A stretch of DNA of 45,684 bases from contig JADAKE010000009.1 in assembly GCA_015680865.1 (NCBI GenBank), positions 1-45,684 of the forward strand, in the 5' to 3' direction. The notes under the pieces were generated by a model that was given only the letters and a program-made list of their open reading frames with translations, made no database searches and was not told the DNA's origin. Below are positions 1 to 9,988 of the stretch, piece after piece (the stretch's first letter is position 1; each line of letters begins with the position of its first letter). Made by a program: the position numbers and the translations under genes. The stretch is from Enterococcus lacertideformus. Lineage in GTDB: Bacteria; Bacillota; Bacilli; Lactobacillales; Enterococcaceae.

Positions 1-355
<355 letters not shown>

Positions 356-450
356 CACATTGGTAAAGAAAAAAACTCGGTAGAGTTTACGAAATACTTC
401 AAATCCAGTTTTGAGTGAACAAAATTTACTCAATAATGATAATACCACAG

Positions 451-564
451 TGTGGTGGCGATAGCGAGAAGGATACCTGTAACCATGCCGAACACAGAAG
501 TTAAGCTTCTTAGCGCCTATTGTAGTGAGGGGTTGCCCCTTGTGAGAGTAGGACGTCGCCACGC
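451..564 (+). rRNA. 5S ribosomal RNA
   Basis: 5S rRNA follows 23S after a spacer of about 95 bases. The paired ends (GTGGTGGCGA and TCGCCAC) and the GCCGAACACAGAAGTTAAGC block are clear. The gene is about 114 bases, roughly two short. In the loop before GCCGAACACAG it reads GGATACCTGTAACCATG, where the family normally has GGATACACCTGTTCCCATG. That is a two-base loss plus two substitutions at strongly conserved positions, so this copy may be damaged or mis-sequenced. Confidence 0.95.
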
Positions 565-639
565 GGTTTCTTATGAGACCATCAGGGTTAAAACCTTGTG
601 TGGATGGATGTTCATTTTTTACAAAGATGAACAAATTAT

Positions 640-713
640 TCCGGCATAGCTCAGTTGGTAGTAGCGCATGACTGTTAATCATGATGTCGTAGGTTCGAGT
701 CCTACTGCCGGAG
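640..713 (+). tRNA. tRNA-Asn (GUU)
   Basis: This is a 74-base cloverleaf. The acceptor strands TCCGGCA and TGCCGGA pair, the anticodon loop CTGTTAA carries GTT at 674-676, and the T arm contains GGTTCGAGTCC. No CCA is encoded. It lies about 75 bases after 5S and probably belongs to the rRNA transcript, an arrangement common in Lactobacillales. Confidence 0.97.
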
Positions 714-740
714 TAAATAGTTTTATATAGCTAAATAAAA

Positions 741-850
741 GAGGCTGGGATAGAATTTACTTTCTGAAGAAGTTGCTTCTGTCCCAATCGTTTACACGTA
801 TTTAGAGTGTGAAACAAAAGTGTTTTTTGCTTTTGTTTCACACTTTTTTG
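741..850 (+). repeat. Dispersed intergenic repeat, family 1, copy A (terminator-like end)
   Basis: It starts with GAGGCTGGGA and ends in a strong hairpin (GTGTGAAACAAAAG / CTTTTGTTTCACAC) followed by T residues. Copies at about 10080 (same strand) and 12826-13031 (opposite strand) share the central CGTATTTAGAGTGTGAAAC block. The hairpin probably also ends the rRNA/tRNA transcript. Similar elements occur between genes in Enterococcus. Confidence 0.8.
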
Positions 851-930
851 TTTTACACATAACAAAGATAGCTATCCATTTTTGTTTTTTCCTGATGAGA
901 GTCAAAAGCTTTTTTCGACAGATCAATATT

Positions 931-1083
931 TTATAACATTACTGAATAAGAAATAGCTGGAGACTCCACACTAATCTGTGCATAAGCTACTCGAAGAATG
1001 GAATTATATTTTTCTATGTTACTACATTCATCATATATCGGACTAGCTTTAAACAAATAATTATCAGCTATCAGACTTTTCAT
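931..1083 (-). pseudogene. Possible gene remnant, 50 codons, unknown
   Basis: The 716-1302 interval holds repeat copy A and little else. On the minus strand one 50-codon frame starts at 1083 and reads MKSLIADNYLFKASPIYDE..., a composition that looks protein-like. Another minus frame just upstream (about 1087-1135) reads NEKDSDNKKQYLDKK and would join it after a one-base shift. There is no convincing ribosome binding site and I do not recognise the protein. It could be the tail of a decayed gene or chance. Confidence 0.2.
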
Positions 1084-1302
1084 TTTTTATCTAAATACTG
1101 TTTCTTATTATCCGAGTCCTTTTCATTAGTTCCTACTCATTTTTTTAAAAGCCATACTATTTTTTTGTGGTCCTTGTTCATTCAGGTGTAAGAAATGAGC
1201 TTATCTTCACATTTAAAGGGGAAAGTTAACATAGAAAAGTTTGTATTTATAGGTACTTAAAGGTAGAATAAAAAGTATATTTTGGAATGGAAGGATGATT
1301 TT

Positions 1303-2631
1303 ATGAAAGCTATTACACCAGAAATGACTAAGAAATATGAAGACCGATTCCAAGTAAACAATAAACGACAAGCTTTACAAAGAGCTGTAGTTAAGAACGG
1401 TATCACTGCTTCAGCAGAGAATACTGCTGCTCGCGTTACAAATACCCCAGTGTTTTCAATTGATCTTTCTACAGGAAAAGTGTCAAATCAAAAACAATCT
1501 GGACGTTGTTGGATGTTTGCGGCACTAAATACATTCCGCCATAAATTGTTGAATCAATTTCATTTAAAAGAGTTTGAATTATCACAGAATTATACTTTTT
1601 TCTGGGATAAATATGAAAAAGCCAATTATTTTTACGAAAATATTATTGCAACTGGAAATGACGAGCTAGATAGTCGTAAGGTGTCATACCTACTTGCAAC
1701 CCCACAACAAGATGGGGGACAATGGGATATGATCGTTTCTCTTTTCCAAAAATATGGTGTTGTTCCGAAATCAGTCATGCCTGAGAGTACTAATAGTTCA
1801 AACTCACGTGATCTAAATAATTATTTAAATAAATTGTTACGCAAAGATGCGGTTGTTTTACGCGAAATGATTACTTCAGGAGAAACAGCTGAAGCGATAC
1901 AAAGTCAAAAAGAAGAGATGCTAGAAGGTATATATAATTTCTTGGCAATCTCGTTAGGGACGCCGCCTAAAGAATTTGATTTTGAATACCGAGATGAAAA
2001 AAATAATTATCATATCGATCAACAGCTTACGCCACAATTATTTTATGATAAATATATTGGTGTAAATTTAGATGATTATGTCAGCATCATCAATGCACCA
2101 ACGGAGGATAAACCTTTTGATCGTTCTTATACGGTAGAAATGTTAGGCAATGTTGTTGGTGGAAAAGAAGTGCGCTATTTAAATGTCGAAATGGAAACAT
2201 TTAAAAAATTAGCAATTGCACAACTAGAACAAGGTGAATCAGTTTGGTTCGGTTGTGATGTTGGGCAGTCTTCAACAAGAGACAGTGGGATAATGGCAAT
2301 TGATATTTACAACATGAATGATTTGTTCGACGTAGATTTTACCATGACAAAGGCACAACGTTTAGATTATGGTGAAAGTTTGATGACGCATGCAATGGTG
2401 CTTACTGGCGTGGATCTGGTTGATGGAGAATCCACAAAATGGAAAGTTGAAAATAGTTGGGGAGAAAAAGTTGGAAATGATGGCTTTTTCGTTATGAGTG
2501 ATGAATGGATGGATGAATATACCTATCAGATTGTTATTCGAAAAGATTTATTAACGAAAGAACAATTAAAGGCATTTAACGAAGAGCCGACTGTTCTAGC
2601 TCCATGGGATCCAATGGGAGCATTAGCTTAA
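1303..2631 (+). CDS. pepC: Aminopeptidase C (bleomycin-hydrolase family, C1B)
   Basis: This is a cytoplasmic cysteine aminopeptidase of 442 residues that removes N-terminal residues from peptides taken up by the cell; members form hexamers with the active sites facing inside. The catalytic triad is visible: cysteine in QSGRCWMFA (about residue 70), histidine in THAMVLTGVD, and asparagine in VENSWG. The length matches lactic acid bacterial PepC. I chose ATG 1303 because GGAAGG lies about nine bases upstream; the open frame reaches back to 1282 without better support. The gene stands alone and is followed by a long hairpin. Confidence 0.96.
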   Translation: MKAITPEMTKKYEDRFQVNNKRQALQRAVVKNGITASAENTAARVTNTPVFSIDLSTGKVSNQKQSGRCWMFAALNTFRHKLLNQFHLKEFELSQNYTFFWDKYEKANYFYENIIATGNDELDSRKVSYLLATPQQDGGQWDMIVSLFQKYGVVPKSVMPESTNSSNSRDLNNYLNKLLRKDAVVLREMITSGETAEAIQSQKEEMLEGIYNFLAISLGTPPKEFDFEYRDEKNNYHIDQQLTPQLFYDKYIGVNLDDYVSIINAPTEDKPFDRSYTVEMLGNVVGGKEVRYLNVEMETFKKLAIAQLEQGESVWFGCDVGQSSTRDSGIMAIDIYNMNDLFDVDFTMTKAQRLDYGESLMTHAMVLTGVDLVDGESTKWKVENSWGEKVGNDGFFVMSDEWMDEYTYQIVIRKDLLTKEQLKAFNEEPTVLAPWDPMGALA

Positions 2632-2705
2632 CTATAAAACGAAGTATTCGATTCAAATGAAGAAGTATTTTTTTAACAGGAGTTAAGTAAGGCACAAAAT
2701 AAGAC

Positions 2706-2790
2706 TGAAAAAGAAAGAGATTGAATACTGAAAAGTTTGTTACTTTTACGAATTTTTGAGGTGTTTCAATCTGTTTCTTTCTTTTTTATA
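2706..2790 (+). terminator. Terminator after pepC
   Basis: A long imperfect hairpin: AAAGAAAGAGATTGAA at about 2711 pairs with TTCAATCTGTTTCTTTC at about 2766-2782, followed by a T run. The loop is about 35 bases. Confidence 0.6.
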
Positions 2791-2905
2791 GCTGCCTCAT
2801 CTCATTTTTTTAGTTAAAAAGATAGTATACTTAAAACTTTCTTTATTATTCTCTATGTTATAATTAGGATGAATAGAGGCATGGAGCATATAAGGAGGAG
2901 TAGAG

Positions 2906-3739
2906 ATGAATATTCAAACGGTGTTAGCAGAAATCCAATTAGAAGGATAAGTGATTCCAGTAAGTGGTGGTGATATCAATCAAAATTATCGAATCGAAGG
3001 ATATAATCAATCATATTTCTTAAAAATCCATCCTAATATTAGAAAGGCATATTTCGAAGCAGAAGTTGATGGTCTAAAGGTATTGTCTCCTTATGTTCGT
3101 GTTCCTGAGACTTATATGCTTGGTGAGTTGCAAGGTGGGGCGTATCTTTTGATGGAATGGATCAAACCAAGAAGAGGAAATCAAAAGGATTTGGCTGTTT
3201 CTTTGGTAAACATACATAAGATAACAGCACCACAATTTGGTTATTGAAAGGCTAACTATTTAGGTGTGCTTCCTCAAGTAAACCAAGTGGAAAAAGATTG
3301 GTGGTTGTTTTTCTTTAAAAACCGATTAGAAAATCAAGTCGCATTAGCCCAAAAGAACAATAGGTGGGATCAGTCACGTCAAGAAAAATGTCTCGCATTT
3401 AAACAATATGTGTTAAAAAACTTTGATGACCAAGAGATTGTACCTAGCCTCTTGTATGGAGACTTGTGGAGTGGCATTGTGTTCTTTGATCAGGAAGAAC
3501 AACCAGTCTTTATTGATCCAGCAATATCTTATGGGGATTGGGCACAAGATATCGCAATGAGTCTGCTTTTTGGTGGGTTTCGCCCAGAATTTTTAGAAAG
3601 TTATCAAACGATCTATCCTTTAGAAACAAAATGGGAAAAACGAGTGCCTATTTATCAATTATATTATTTTTTAGCCCATCTAAATATGTTCGGTGAAAGC
3701 TATGGTGCACAAGTGGATCAACTACTAGTTAAAAGATAA
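2906..3739 (+). pseudogene. Fructosamine-kinase/aminoglycoside-phosphotransferase-like gene with two in-frame stops
   Basis: Read through, this frame gives 277 residues like bacterial fructosamine-3-kinase-family proteins, which phosphorylate glycated amines. Visible features are SGGDINQNYRI at the N-terminus, FLKIHP for the ATP lysine, GDLWSG for the catalytic loop and YGDWAQDIAMSLLFGGF near the end. It has a good ribosome binding site (AAGGAGGAG) and an extended -10 (TGTTATAAT, 2856-2864), but TAA interrupts at 2948-2950 and TGA at 3245-3247, both in the same frame. The catalytic motif is also altered (YGDLWSGI instead of the usual HGDLWSGN). The next gene starts 15 bases later and was probably co-transcribed. 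Confidence 0.85.
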
Positions 3740-3754
3740 GAGGAGGGTGTCTTT

Positions 3755-4492
3755 TTGGCAAAGAAATACACAAAAAAACATGAAGTTTCATATTATGAAT
3801 GTGACATTAATCAAACCATGACGTTTCCATCAATGTTAGGTATTGTGATTAAGACATCAGAAGATCAAAGTGATGCACTTGAACGAGGTAGCAAGTTTGT
3901 TAATAGCTTTGGGTTAACTTGGGTGATCACGAATTATTCCATGGATATTACTCGCTTGCCAAAAGTTGGTGAAACCATTTCTATAACGACACAGGCAATG
4001 GAATATAATAAATTCTTTTGTTATCGAAATTTTTGGATCCATGATGCACAAGGGCAGGAACTGGTTAAAATTGAATCAGTTTTTGTATTGATGGATTTTG
4101 TGAATCGAAAGATGAGTAGTGTCAATGAAGAAATCATTGCTCCTTTTGAAAGTGAAAAGATCAAGAAAATCAAGCGTCAAGAAAAAATCGAAAATATCGA
4201 ATCAGGGATGATGCTACCTTATCGTGTGCGTTTTTATGACATTGATAGCAATCAACATGTAAATAATGCTATGTATTTTAATTGGATCATTGATGTATTA
4301 GGCTATGATTTTTTAACTACGCATGTACCGAAAAAAGTATTAATCCGTTTTGATAAAGAAGTTGAGTATGGAAATGAAATTGAAAGCCACTATGAACAAG
4401 TGACAATGGCTGACGGAATCAAAACTAGACATGAAATCAGGATGCAAGATCAGTTGTACTGTGAAGCAAATATCAACTGGAAAAAGAAATAA
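3755..4492 (+). CDS. Acyl-ACP thioesterase
   Basis: The 245 residues look like a double hot-dog acyl-ACP thioesterase (PF01643 type), which releases fatty acids from acyl carrier protein. The first hot-dog has the opening YYECDINQTMTF and SFGLTWVITNYSMDI. The second has YRVRFYDIDSNQHVNNAMYFNWI, with the typical D-x-N-x-HVNN catalytic motif. The start is TTG 3755, placed by AGAGGAGGG a few bases upstream; no ATG fits. It follows the dead kinase gene directly and converges on the asparaginase gene across a strong terminator. Confidence 0.93.
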   Translation: MAKKYTKKHEVSYYECDINQTMTFPSMLGIVIKTSEDQSDALERGSKFVNSFGLTWVITNYSMDITRLPKVGETISITTQAMEYNKFFCYRNFWIHDAQGQELVKIESVFVLMDFVNRKMSSVNEEIIAPFESEKIKKIKRQEKIENIESGMMLPYRVRFYDIDSNQHVNNAMYFNWIIDVLGYDFLTTHVPKKVLIRFDKEVEYGNEIESHYEQVTMADGIKTRHEIRMQDQLYCEANINWKKK

Positions 4493-4499
4493 TCAAAAA

Positions 4500-4555
4500 A
4501 AGTGAGACATTAAAGGGAGTTACTTAAAGAAGTAACTCCCTTTAATGTCTCACTT
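4500..4555. terminator. Bidirectional terminator, perfect 26-bp inverted repeat
   Basis: Arms 4500-4525 and 4530-4555 are exact reverse complements with an AAAG loop. A-rich sequence lies on the left and T-rich sequence on the right. It sits between the convergent thioesterase and asparaginase genes and can serve both. Confidence 0.9.
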
Positions 4556-4569
4556 CGTTTAATAATCTT

Positions 4570-5538
4570 CTACTGGGTCATGAAAGAAATCAATTCTTGG
4601 TTTTTTAAGCCGTAATTTAAGGCGATTAACAATTTGATCCGGGCTTTTTGACTATTGATACTGTTACAAAAAATAACTCCCATATCTGCTAACGCTTTTC
4701 CTCCACCTTCATAATCATAGACAGGTTCTGCTATTCCGTTGAAACAACGTGAAACTATTACGACGGGGATCTTTTGTATCAATAATTTTTTCAAAGCTGT
4801 TACGGCGTGTGGGGGCAAGTTCCCAGCACCTAAAGCTTCTATCACTAGGCCATCTACTTTTGCATGAGCAATGGCTTCTAATAGATCCCCCTGCATTCCA
4901 GCATAAGCTTTAACGATTGGAATCGTCCCGTTAATTGAAGGAATATTTAGACGTGTGGTTTCAAGTAGTTCTTGCATAAATAATATACGATGTTTCGTCA
5001 CTAAACCGATTGGACCTAATGTGGGTGTACGAAAGGTTGCAACGTTCGTGGTGTGTGTTTTGGTGACATAGCGTGCGGAATGGATTTCATCATTCATTAC
5101 AACTAATACACCTTTATCGATGGCTTCTTCACAGCTTGCTACCCGAATGGCACTTTCAAAATTATAGAGACCGTCACTACCTAGTTCATTACTTGATCGC
5201 ATAGCACCCGTTAATACAATTGGCAGTTTGTCACCAATTGTTGTATCTAAGAAAAAGGCTGTTTCTTCTAGCGTATCTGTTCCATGAGTGATAACGATAC
5301 CATCCATGCCCAGATCACAGGCTTCAAGGATACGATTTTTTAAAATTAACATGTGTTTAGGCATGATATGTGGAGAAGGGAGATTGAAGATATCTTCAAT
5401 TAATAGATCAACATTTGTAGGCACCATAATTTCAGCATCTAATAAAGGGTTCACTACATCAGGACTCACCCCACCGGTCAAAATATTTTCTTTCATAGCA
5501 ATAGTTCCACCAGTGTGTAAAATAAGTATTTTTTTCAT
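4570..5538 (-). CDS. ansA: L-asparaginase
   Basis: A 322-residue asparaginase that hydrolyses L-asparagine to aspartate and ammonia. Both catalytic threonine motifs are present: HTGGTIAM at residues 8-15 and THGTDTLEETA at about 84-94; TGAMRSSNELGSDG follows at about 110. There is no signal peptide, so it is likely a cytoplasmic type I enzyme. The length is normal for the family. The gene is divergent from the DUF72 gene and convergent with the thioesterase gene. Nothing appears damaged. Confidence 0.95.
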   Translation of the reverse strand: MKKILILHTGGTIAMKENILTGGVSPDVVNPLLDAEIMVPTNVDLLIEDIFNLPSPHIMPKHMLILKNRILEACDLGMDGIVITHGTDTLEETAFFLDTTIGDKLPIVLTGAMRSSNELGSDGLYNFESAIRVASCEEAIDKGVLVVMNDEIHSARYVTKTHTTNVATFRTPTLGPIGLVTKHRILFMQELLETTRLNIPSINGTIPIVKAYAGMQGDLLEAIAHAKVDGLVIEALGAGNLPPHAVTALKKLLIQKIPVVIVSRCFNGIAEPVYDYEGGGKALADMGVIFCNSINSQKARIKLLIALNYGLKNQELISFMTQ

Positions 5539-5700
5539 TTTTTACAGACTTCCTTACGAATAATTTTGCATAGACTTTAAAGCTTATTGTATACTATATG
5601 AAAGAGTTTTGCCATTTGAGGTGTACAATAAAATAAGGTAGCAGCCGGTGACATACATAGATTGATTTTGATTTAAAAGTTAAACGAAGGGGACTTTAAA

Positions 5701-6534
5701 ATGATCAGGATTGGCTTAACATCTTTCAAAGAACATGAGAAGTTAACAGGAAAAAAGAATAACACGCTTTATGAATATGCTAGATATTTACCACTAGTTG
5801 AGTTAGATACTGCTTATTATGGTATTCCTCGGAAAACTTCAGTAGAAAAATGGATCCATGAAGTGTCAAGTGATTTTCGCTTTGTTGTAAAAGCGTATCA
5901 AGGAATCAGTGGACAAGGGGATTGGCAGGAATATTATCAAACCGAAGAAGAAATGATCACTAAATTTTTAGAAGTAATGCAACCAATGCAGGAAGCGGGT
6001 AAGCTTTTTTGTTTTTTAGTACAGTTTCCTTCTTCTTTTAAATGTACGAAAGAAAGTGTCCAGTATTTGAGGAAATTGAGAAAATGGTTTGCTGGTTATC
6101 CAGTGGCGATCGAACTACGTGATTATTCATGGTACAATGTCGATTTCATTGAACGCACGAGAAGTTTCATGACACGTGCAGCGTTTTCATTAGCAATTAT
6201 CGATGAGCCGCAATTATTGAATACAACGATCCCATTTGACCCATTTATTACCAATCCATCATTCACTCTTTTCAGACTACACGGGAGAAACGCACAAGGA
6301 TGGCAAGCCAATGATAAAGATTGGCGTAAAAAAAGGACCCTTTATCGTTATTCTGAACAGGAACTACAGGAGATAGCTGCTGCAATCAAATCTGCTGAAA
6401 CAAGAACAAAAGAAATCGGAATTATTTTTAATAATAATTCAGGGGGCGATGCAGCTGAGAATGCATTGGCTCTACAAAAAATAATGAAAATAAAACCACA
6501 AGGATTAAACCCACAACAAATGGATTTATTCTAG
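5701..6534 (+). CDS. DUF72 family protein
   Basis: A 277-residue DUF72 (YecE-like) protein with a TIM-barrel-type fold; its biochemical role is unknown. Typical segments are the N-terminal IRIGLTSF, LVELDTAYYGIP, FRFVVKAYQGI, FCFLVQFPSSF, VAIELRDYSWY, and the C-terminal IIFNNNSGGDAAENALALQ. ATG 5701 is preceded by GAAGGGGA. It is followed after 14 bases by the broken HAD phosphatase gene, so the two were likely one transcript. Confidence 0.92.
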   Translation: MIRIGLTSFKEHEKLTGKKNNTLYEYARYLPLVELDTAYYGIPRKTSVEKWIHEVSSDFRFVVKAYQGISGQGDWQEYYQTEEEMITKFLEVMQPMQEAGKLFCFLVQFPSSFKCTKESVQYLRKLRKWFAGYPVAIELRDYSWYNVDFIERTRSFMTRAAFSLAIIDEPQLLNTTIPFDPFITNPSFTLFRLHGRNAQGWQANDKDWRKKRTLYRYSEQELQEIAAAIKSAETRTKEIGIIFNNNSGGDAAENALALQKIMKIKPQGLNPQQMDLF

Positions 6535-6548
6535 AAATGGGGCATTGG

Positions 6549-7389
6549 ATGATCAAAGCAATTTTTTTTGATATTGATGGTACATTAGTAAATGACCAAT
6601 CGAAAGCACTTGATTCAACCAAACGTGCGATTAGTTATGCCAGAAAAAATGGTATTTTGTGTGGTATCGCAACAGGTCGTAGTCCAGTCAAGATCAAAGA
6701 AGTGACGGATGATCTTGAATTAGATATGTATGTCGTTTATAATGGACAATTAGTTTTTACTAATGAACGTACGATTCTGGACCACCCATTCGAACAATCG
6801 GTTTTGACTAAAATCGTAAAATTCTCGGATAAAAATCATCGACAAGTCATTTTTGGTAGTCGAGACAAATTAGATGGATCGACAACGATGTTGCTAGGTC
6901 AGTCGATTTTTATCAAACGTTTGGTAAGTCTCCTTCCCAAGAAATTCCCAGTAAGGCTGATGAAAAAAGGATTACAGCTTTTCAGTCCTCATCGACAAAA
7001 GAAGCGATATGAAACATTAGCGATTCTTGATGAACCGATTTATCAATGTATCCTATTAAGCCAAGAATCAGAACAAGAAAAAACTGGAAGAAAGTTTTCC
7101 AGAATGCACATTTCAACGGTCCAATGCCTATACGGTAGATATCATTCCACACGGTGGATCAAAACTTTTAGGAATTTCAGCTTTTGCTAAAGATCAAGGC
7201 ATAGCGATGACTGAAATTATGGCATTTGGAGATCATTATAATGATATTGAAATGTTAAAAGGTGTGGGAATTGGGGTAGCAATGGGGAATGCTAAAAATG
7301 AAGTGAAACAAGTGGCTGATTTTGTAACAAACACAAATGAAAAAAATGGAATATATGAGGCATTAAAACAGTATGGCTTGATTTATTGA
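6549..7389 (+). pseudogene. Cof-type HAD phosphatase, frameshifted
   Basis: This gene encodes a Cof-type (HAD IIB) sugar-phosphate or nucleotide phosphatase. The first part has FFDIDGTLVND (nucleophile Asp) and GIATGRSP; the last part has MAFGDHYNDIEMLKGVGIGVAMGNA (motif IV). The two parts lie in different frames. The frame switches at a run of six A at 7078-7083; with five A the protein reads on through IIPHGGSKLLGISAFAKDQG to the stop at 7389, about 279 residues. The chosen start is ATG 6549, with GGGG six bases upstream. This is either a real slippage frameshift or a homopolymer error. Confidence 0.85.
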
Positions 7390-7527
7390 AGGGCTGTCAT
7401 ACGCTAGTATTTAAAATATCGAAAAAGTCGGTAAAGAAAAAAGTTAAAGAAGCGAAGGAATCTAAGATTATTTATCTAGTATAATAGGTTGAACTATTTA
7501 TTTAGAATTAGAAAGTAGAGAAGTCAA

Positions 7528-8052
7528 ATGTCTGAACCAACACCTTTTCAAAAAGTAGAAGAATTTCATAAAATTTTTGATCCACGTTCTCCGAAAGTGC
7601 CAACTGCTTTTACCAATCAAGAAGCAATTTTTCGAGCAGGATTTAAAATTGAAGAAATAGTAGAATTTATAGCAGCTAATTGTCATGGTGATCAGGAGCA
7701 ATTGCATGAAGGAGTAAAGGCATTACATGAAGCGTTGGAGAAAGCAGAACAGAAAATGCTGACAAAAAATGAATGGGGCACCGAACCTTTAATTGAACAA
7801 GTAGATGCTTTAACCGATCTTTTATATTTTACTTATGGATCTTTTTCGTTGTTAGGAGTAGATCCAACTGAAATATTTGATATTGTTCATCAAGCCAACA
7901 TGGGAAAACTCTTTCCTGATGGTCGACCGCATTACCATCCTGTAACCAACAAAGTAATGAAACCCGAACATTGGGAAAAAGAGTATGCACCAGAGTGTAA
8001 GATAGCAAAGGAAATTCAGCGACAAATCAACGAGGCAATGAAGGAACAATAA
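7528..8052 (+). CDS. MazG-like / phosphoribosyl-ATP pyrophosphohydrolase-like protein
   Basis: The 174 residues fit the all-alpha NTP pyrophosphohydrolase fold. An E-E-x-x-E segment (FKIEEIVEFIAA) is followed by VDALTDLLYFTYGSF, the E..D metal-binding arrangement of MazG and PRA-PH proteins. The tail DGRPHYHPVTNKVMKPEHWEKEYAP is typical of a Lactobacillales group whose substrate I do not know. The gene is monocistronic with a TATAAT at 7480-7485. Confidence 0.85.
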   Translation: MSEPTPFQKVEEFHKIFDPRSPKVPTAFTNQEAIFRAGFKIEEIVEFIAANCHGDQEQLHEGVKALHEALEKAEQKMLTKNEWGTEPLIEQVDALTDLLYFTYGSFSLLGVDPTEIFDIVHQANMGKLFPDGRPHYHPVTNKVMKPEHWEKEYAPECKIAKEIQRQINEAMKEQ

Positions 8053-8153
8053 TCTTAAAAAAAGCTAAACAGGTCAAGTAAAAAAATGTGGGATTTTCTT
8101 GATAGGAATAAAAGATTTTCGATGAAGTTAGTGAATGCTTAAAAATAGTATGT

Positions 8154-8226
8154 TATAATTTAAGATAGATGTCTTTTACACGAAAGACGTATTTATTTTT
8201 CTATGCACCTTAGATAGTCATCTAAG
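8154..8226 (+). promoter_or_regulatory. ezrA promoter -10 and leader hairpins
   Basis: TATAAT lies at 8154-8159. Downstream, two small hairpins sit in the presumed untranslated leader: GTCTTT/AAAGAC (8171-8188) and CTTAGAT/ATCTAAG (8209-8226). No clear -35 is visible. Neither hairpin has a T run, so these are not terminators. Confidence 0.45.
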
Positions 8227-8266
8227 CATAAGAAATAGATGCATATTGAAAACGGAGGTACCTTAA

Positions 8267-9988
8267 ATGGGAAATAATGTTATCATCGGGATCGTCATAG
8301 CAATCATTATAGTCGCCCTAGCTGTCTTTTTGGTTAGTTACTTAATGAAGAAAAAAAACCAAGATCGATTGGACGCCTTAGAAAAACGCAAGGAAGAGCT
8401 ATTCGACTTGCCTGTGATTGAAGAAGTCGATGATGTTAAAAAAATGCATCTAGTTGGGCAAAGCCAAAATACCTTTCGTGAATGGAGTCAAAAATGGAAT
8501 GACATATCCACTTCCTCATTTGCTGAGTTAGAAAGTCAAATTTTTGAAGTTGAGAATCTTAATGAAAGTTTCAGATTTTTAAAAGGTAAAAAAGCGGTTG
8601 TAGAAGCAGAAAAAACCATGGATCAAATGGAGAAAAAAGTTTCTGAGATTCGTGATGGTTTAAAAGAACTACGTGAAACAGAAGAACGTAATTCATTAGC
8701 TGTTCAACAAGCTTTGGATGTCTATGAAGAATTAAAAGAAACGATCAAAGAAGATGAGCAAGAATACGGTCCTGCTTTTCCTGAATTACAAAAGCAAGTT
8801 AAGATGATCGAAAATGAGTTTACGCAATTTGTTGCATTGAATACCTCAGGCGATCCTGTTGAAGCTCGCGAAGTTCTAGATAAAGCAGAAAAACACACGT
8901 ATGAAGTGGAAGCTTTGATGAAAAAAATTCCACCACTGTTTGAAGATTTGAACACAACTTTTCCAGAGCAAATTGAAGAAATCAATAGTACTTATGAAAA
9001 ATTGATGCAGGAACAATATGTTTTTCCAGAAGAAGATCTTGTTGGTGAGATTGAAAAAGTAAGCCGACGTGTTGAAAGTTCATTAGCAAATCTTGAAAAA
9101 ACAGAAGTTGAAACGGTTGAAGTTGAGAATCGTGAAACTGCTGGTATGATTGATGCGCTCTACGATGTTTTAGAACGTGAAATGGAAGCACAAAATTATG
9201 TGATGATAAATCAAGCAACTGTTGAACAATATATCAAGCATGCGACGAAAAATAATCGTCAATTGATGATTGAGTTAGATCATACAGCCCAAAGTTATGC
9301 GTTGAATCATAATGAAATTGGTCGAGTACGTGGATTCCAAACAGAAGTGGAAGAAATTGAACGCCAAAGCGAACAATTGAAACCACAGATTCAGCAACAC
9401 TTGCTACCATATTCTGAAGTACGTACTTTCTACAAAAAAGTTTTCAAAATCTTAGAAGATATCGAAAAACAACAAGTTGAAATTGATGACTCTTTACACG
9501 AACTAAGAAAAGGTGAACGAGAAGCGCAAGAAAAAATTGATACATTTGAATTTAAATTGCGTAACTTGAAGCGTTTTGTTGAACAACAGCGTTTACCTGG
9601 TTTACCAAATGATTATCTAGAATTTTTCTTTGTTGCAACGGAGCGAATTGAAGAATTGAGTATGGTAATGAATAAAATCAGAGTCAATATGGAAGAAGTC
9701 AATCGACTCGTTGCTTTATGTGAAGAAGATCTAGAATTACTAGATAAGAAAACCCATGATTTAGTAGACGCAGCTGCATTAACTGAACAAATGTTACAGT
9801 ACGCCAATCGTTACCGTCATACACATGAAGAGATCAAAGAAGCGATTGATAAGAGTTATTATCTATTTAATAAAGAATACCATTATCAAGAAGCACTTGA
9901 TGAGATCGGTACAGCATTAGAACGTGTCGAACCTGGTGCTTTCAAACGAATTGAAGACTTTTACTTTAAAAATCCTGATTTAGTTTAA
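8267..9988 (+). CDS. ezrA: Septation ring formation regulator EzrA
   Basis: A 573-residue membrane-anchored cell-division protein. In Firmicutes EzrA binds FtsZ, limits Z-ring formation away from midcell and links division to penicillin-binding proteins. One transmembrane segment spans about residues 5-27 (IIGIVIAIIIVALAVFLVSY), followed by a basic stretch and then a nearly continuous coiled coil of spectrin-like repeats to the C-terminus. The length is typical. ATG 8267 has GGAGGT ten bases upstream. The next gene is nifS, as in other enterococci, separated here by repeat copy B. Confidence 0.97.
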   Translation: MGNNVIIGIVIAIIIVALAVFLVSYLMKKKNQDRLDALEKRKEELFDLPVIEEVDDVKKMHLVGQSQNTFREWSQKWNDISTSSFAELESQIFEVENLNESFRFLKGKKAVVEAEKTMDQMEKKVSEIRDGLKELRETEERNSLAVQQALDVYEELKETIKEDEQEYGPAFPELQKQVKMIENEFTQFVALNTSGDPVEAREVLDKAEKHTYEVEALMKKIPPLFEDLNTTFPEQIEEINSTYEKLMQEQYVFPEEDLVGEIEKVSRRVESSLANLEKTEVETVEVENRETAGMIDALYDVLEREMEAQNYVMINQATVEQYIKHATKNNRQLMIELDHTAQSYALNHNEIGRVRGFQTEVEEIERQSEQLKPQIQQHLLPYSEVRTFYKKVFKILEDIEKQQVEIDDSLHELRKGEREAQEKIDTFEFKLRNLKRFVEQQRLPGLPNDYLEFFFVATERIEELSMVMNKIRVNMEEVNRLVALCEEDLELLDKKTHDLVDAAALTEQMLQYANRYRHTHEEIKEAIDKSYYLFNKEYHYQEALDEIGTALERVEPGAFKRIEDFYFKNPDLV

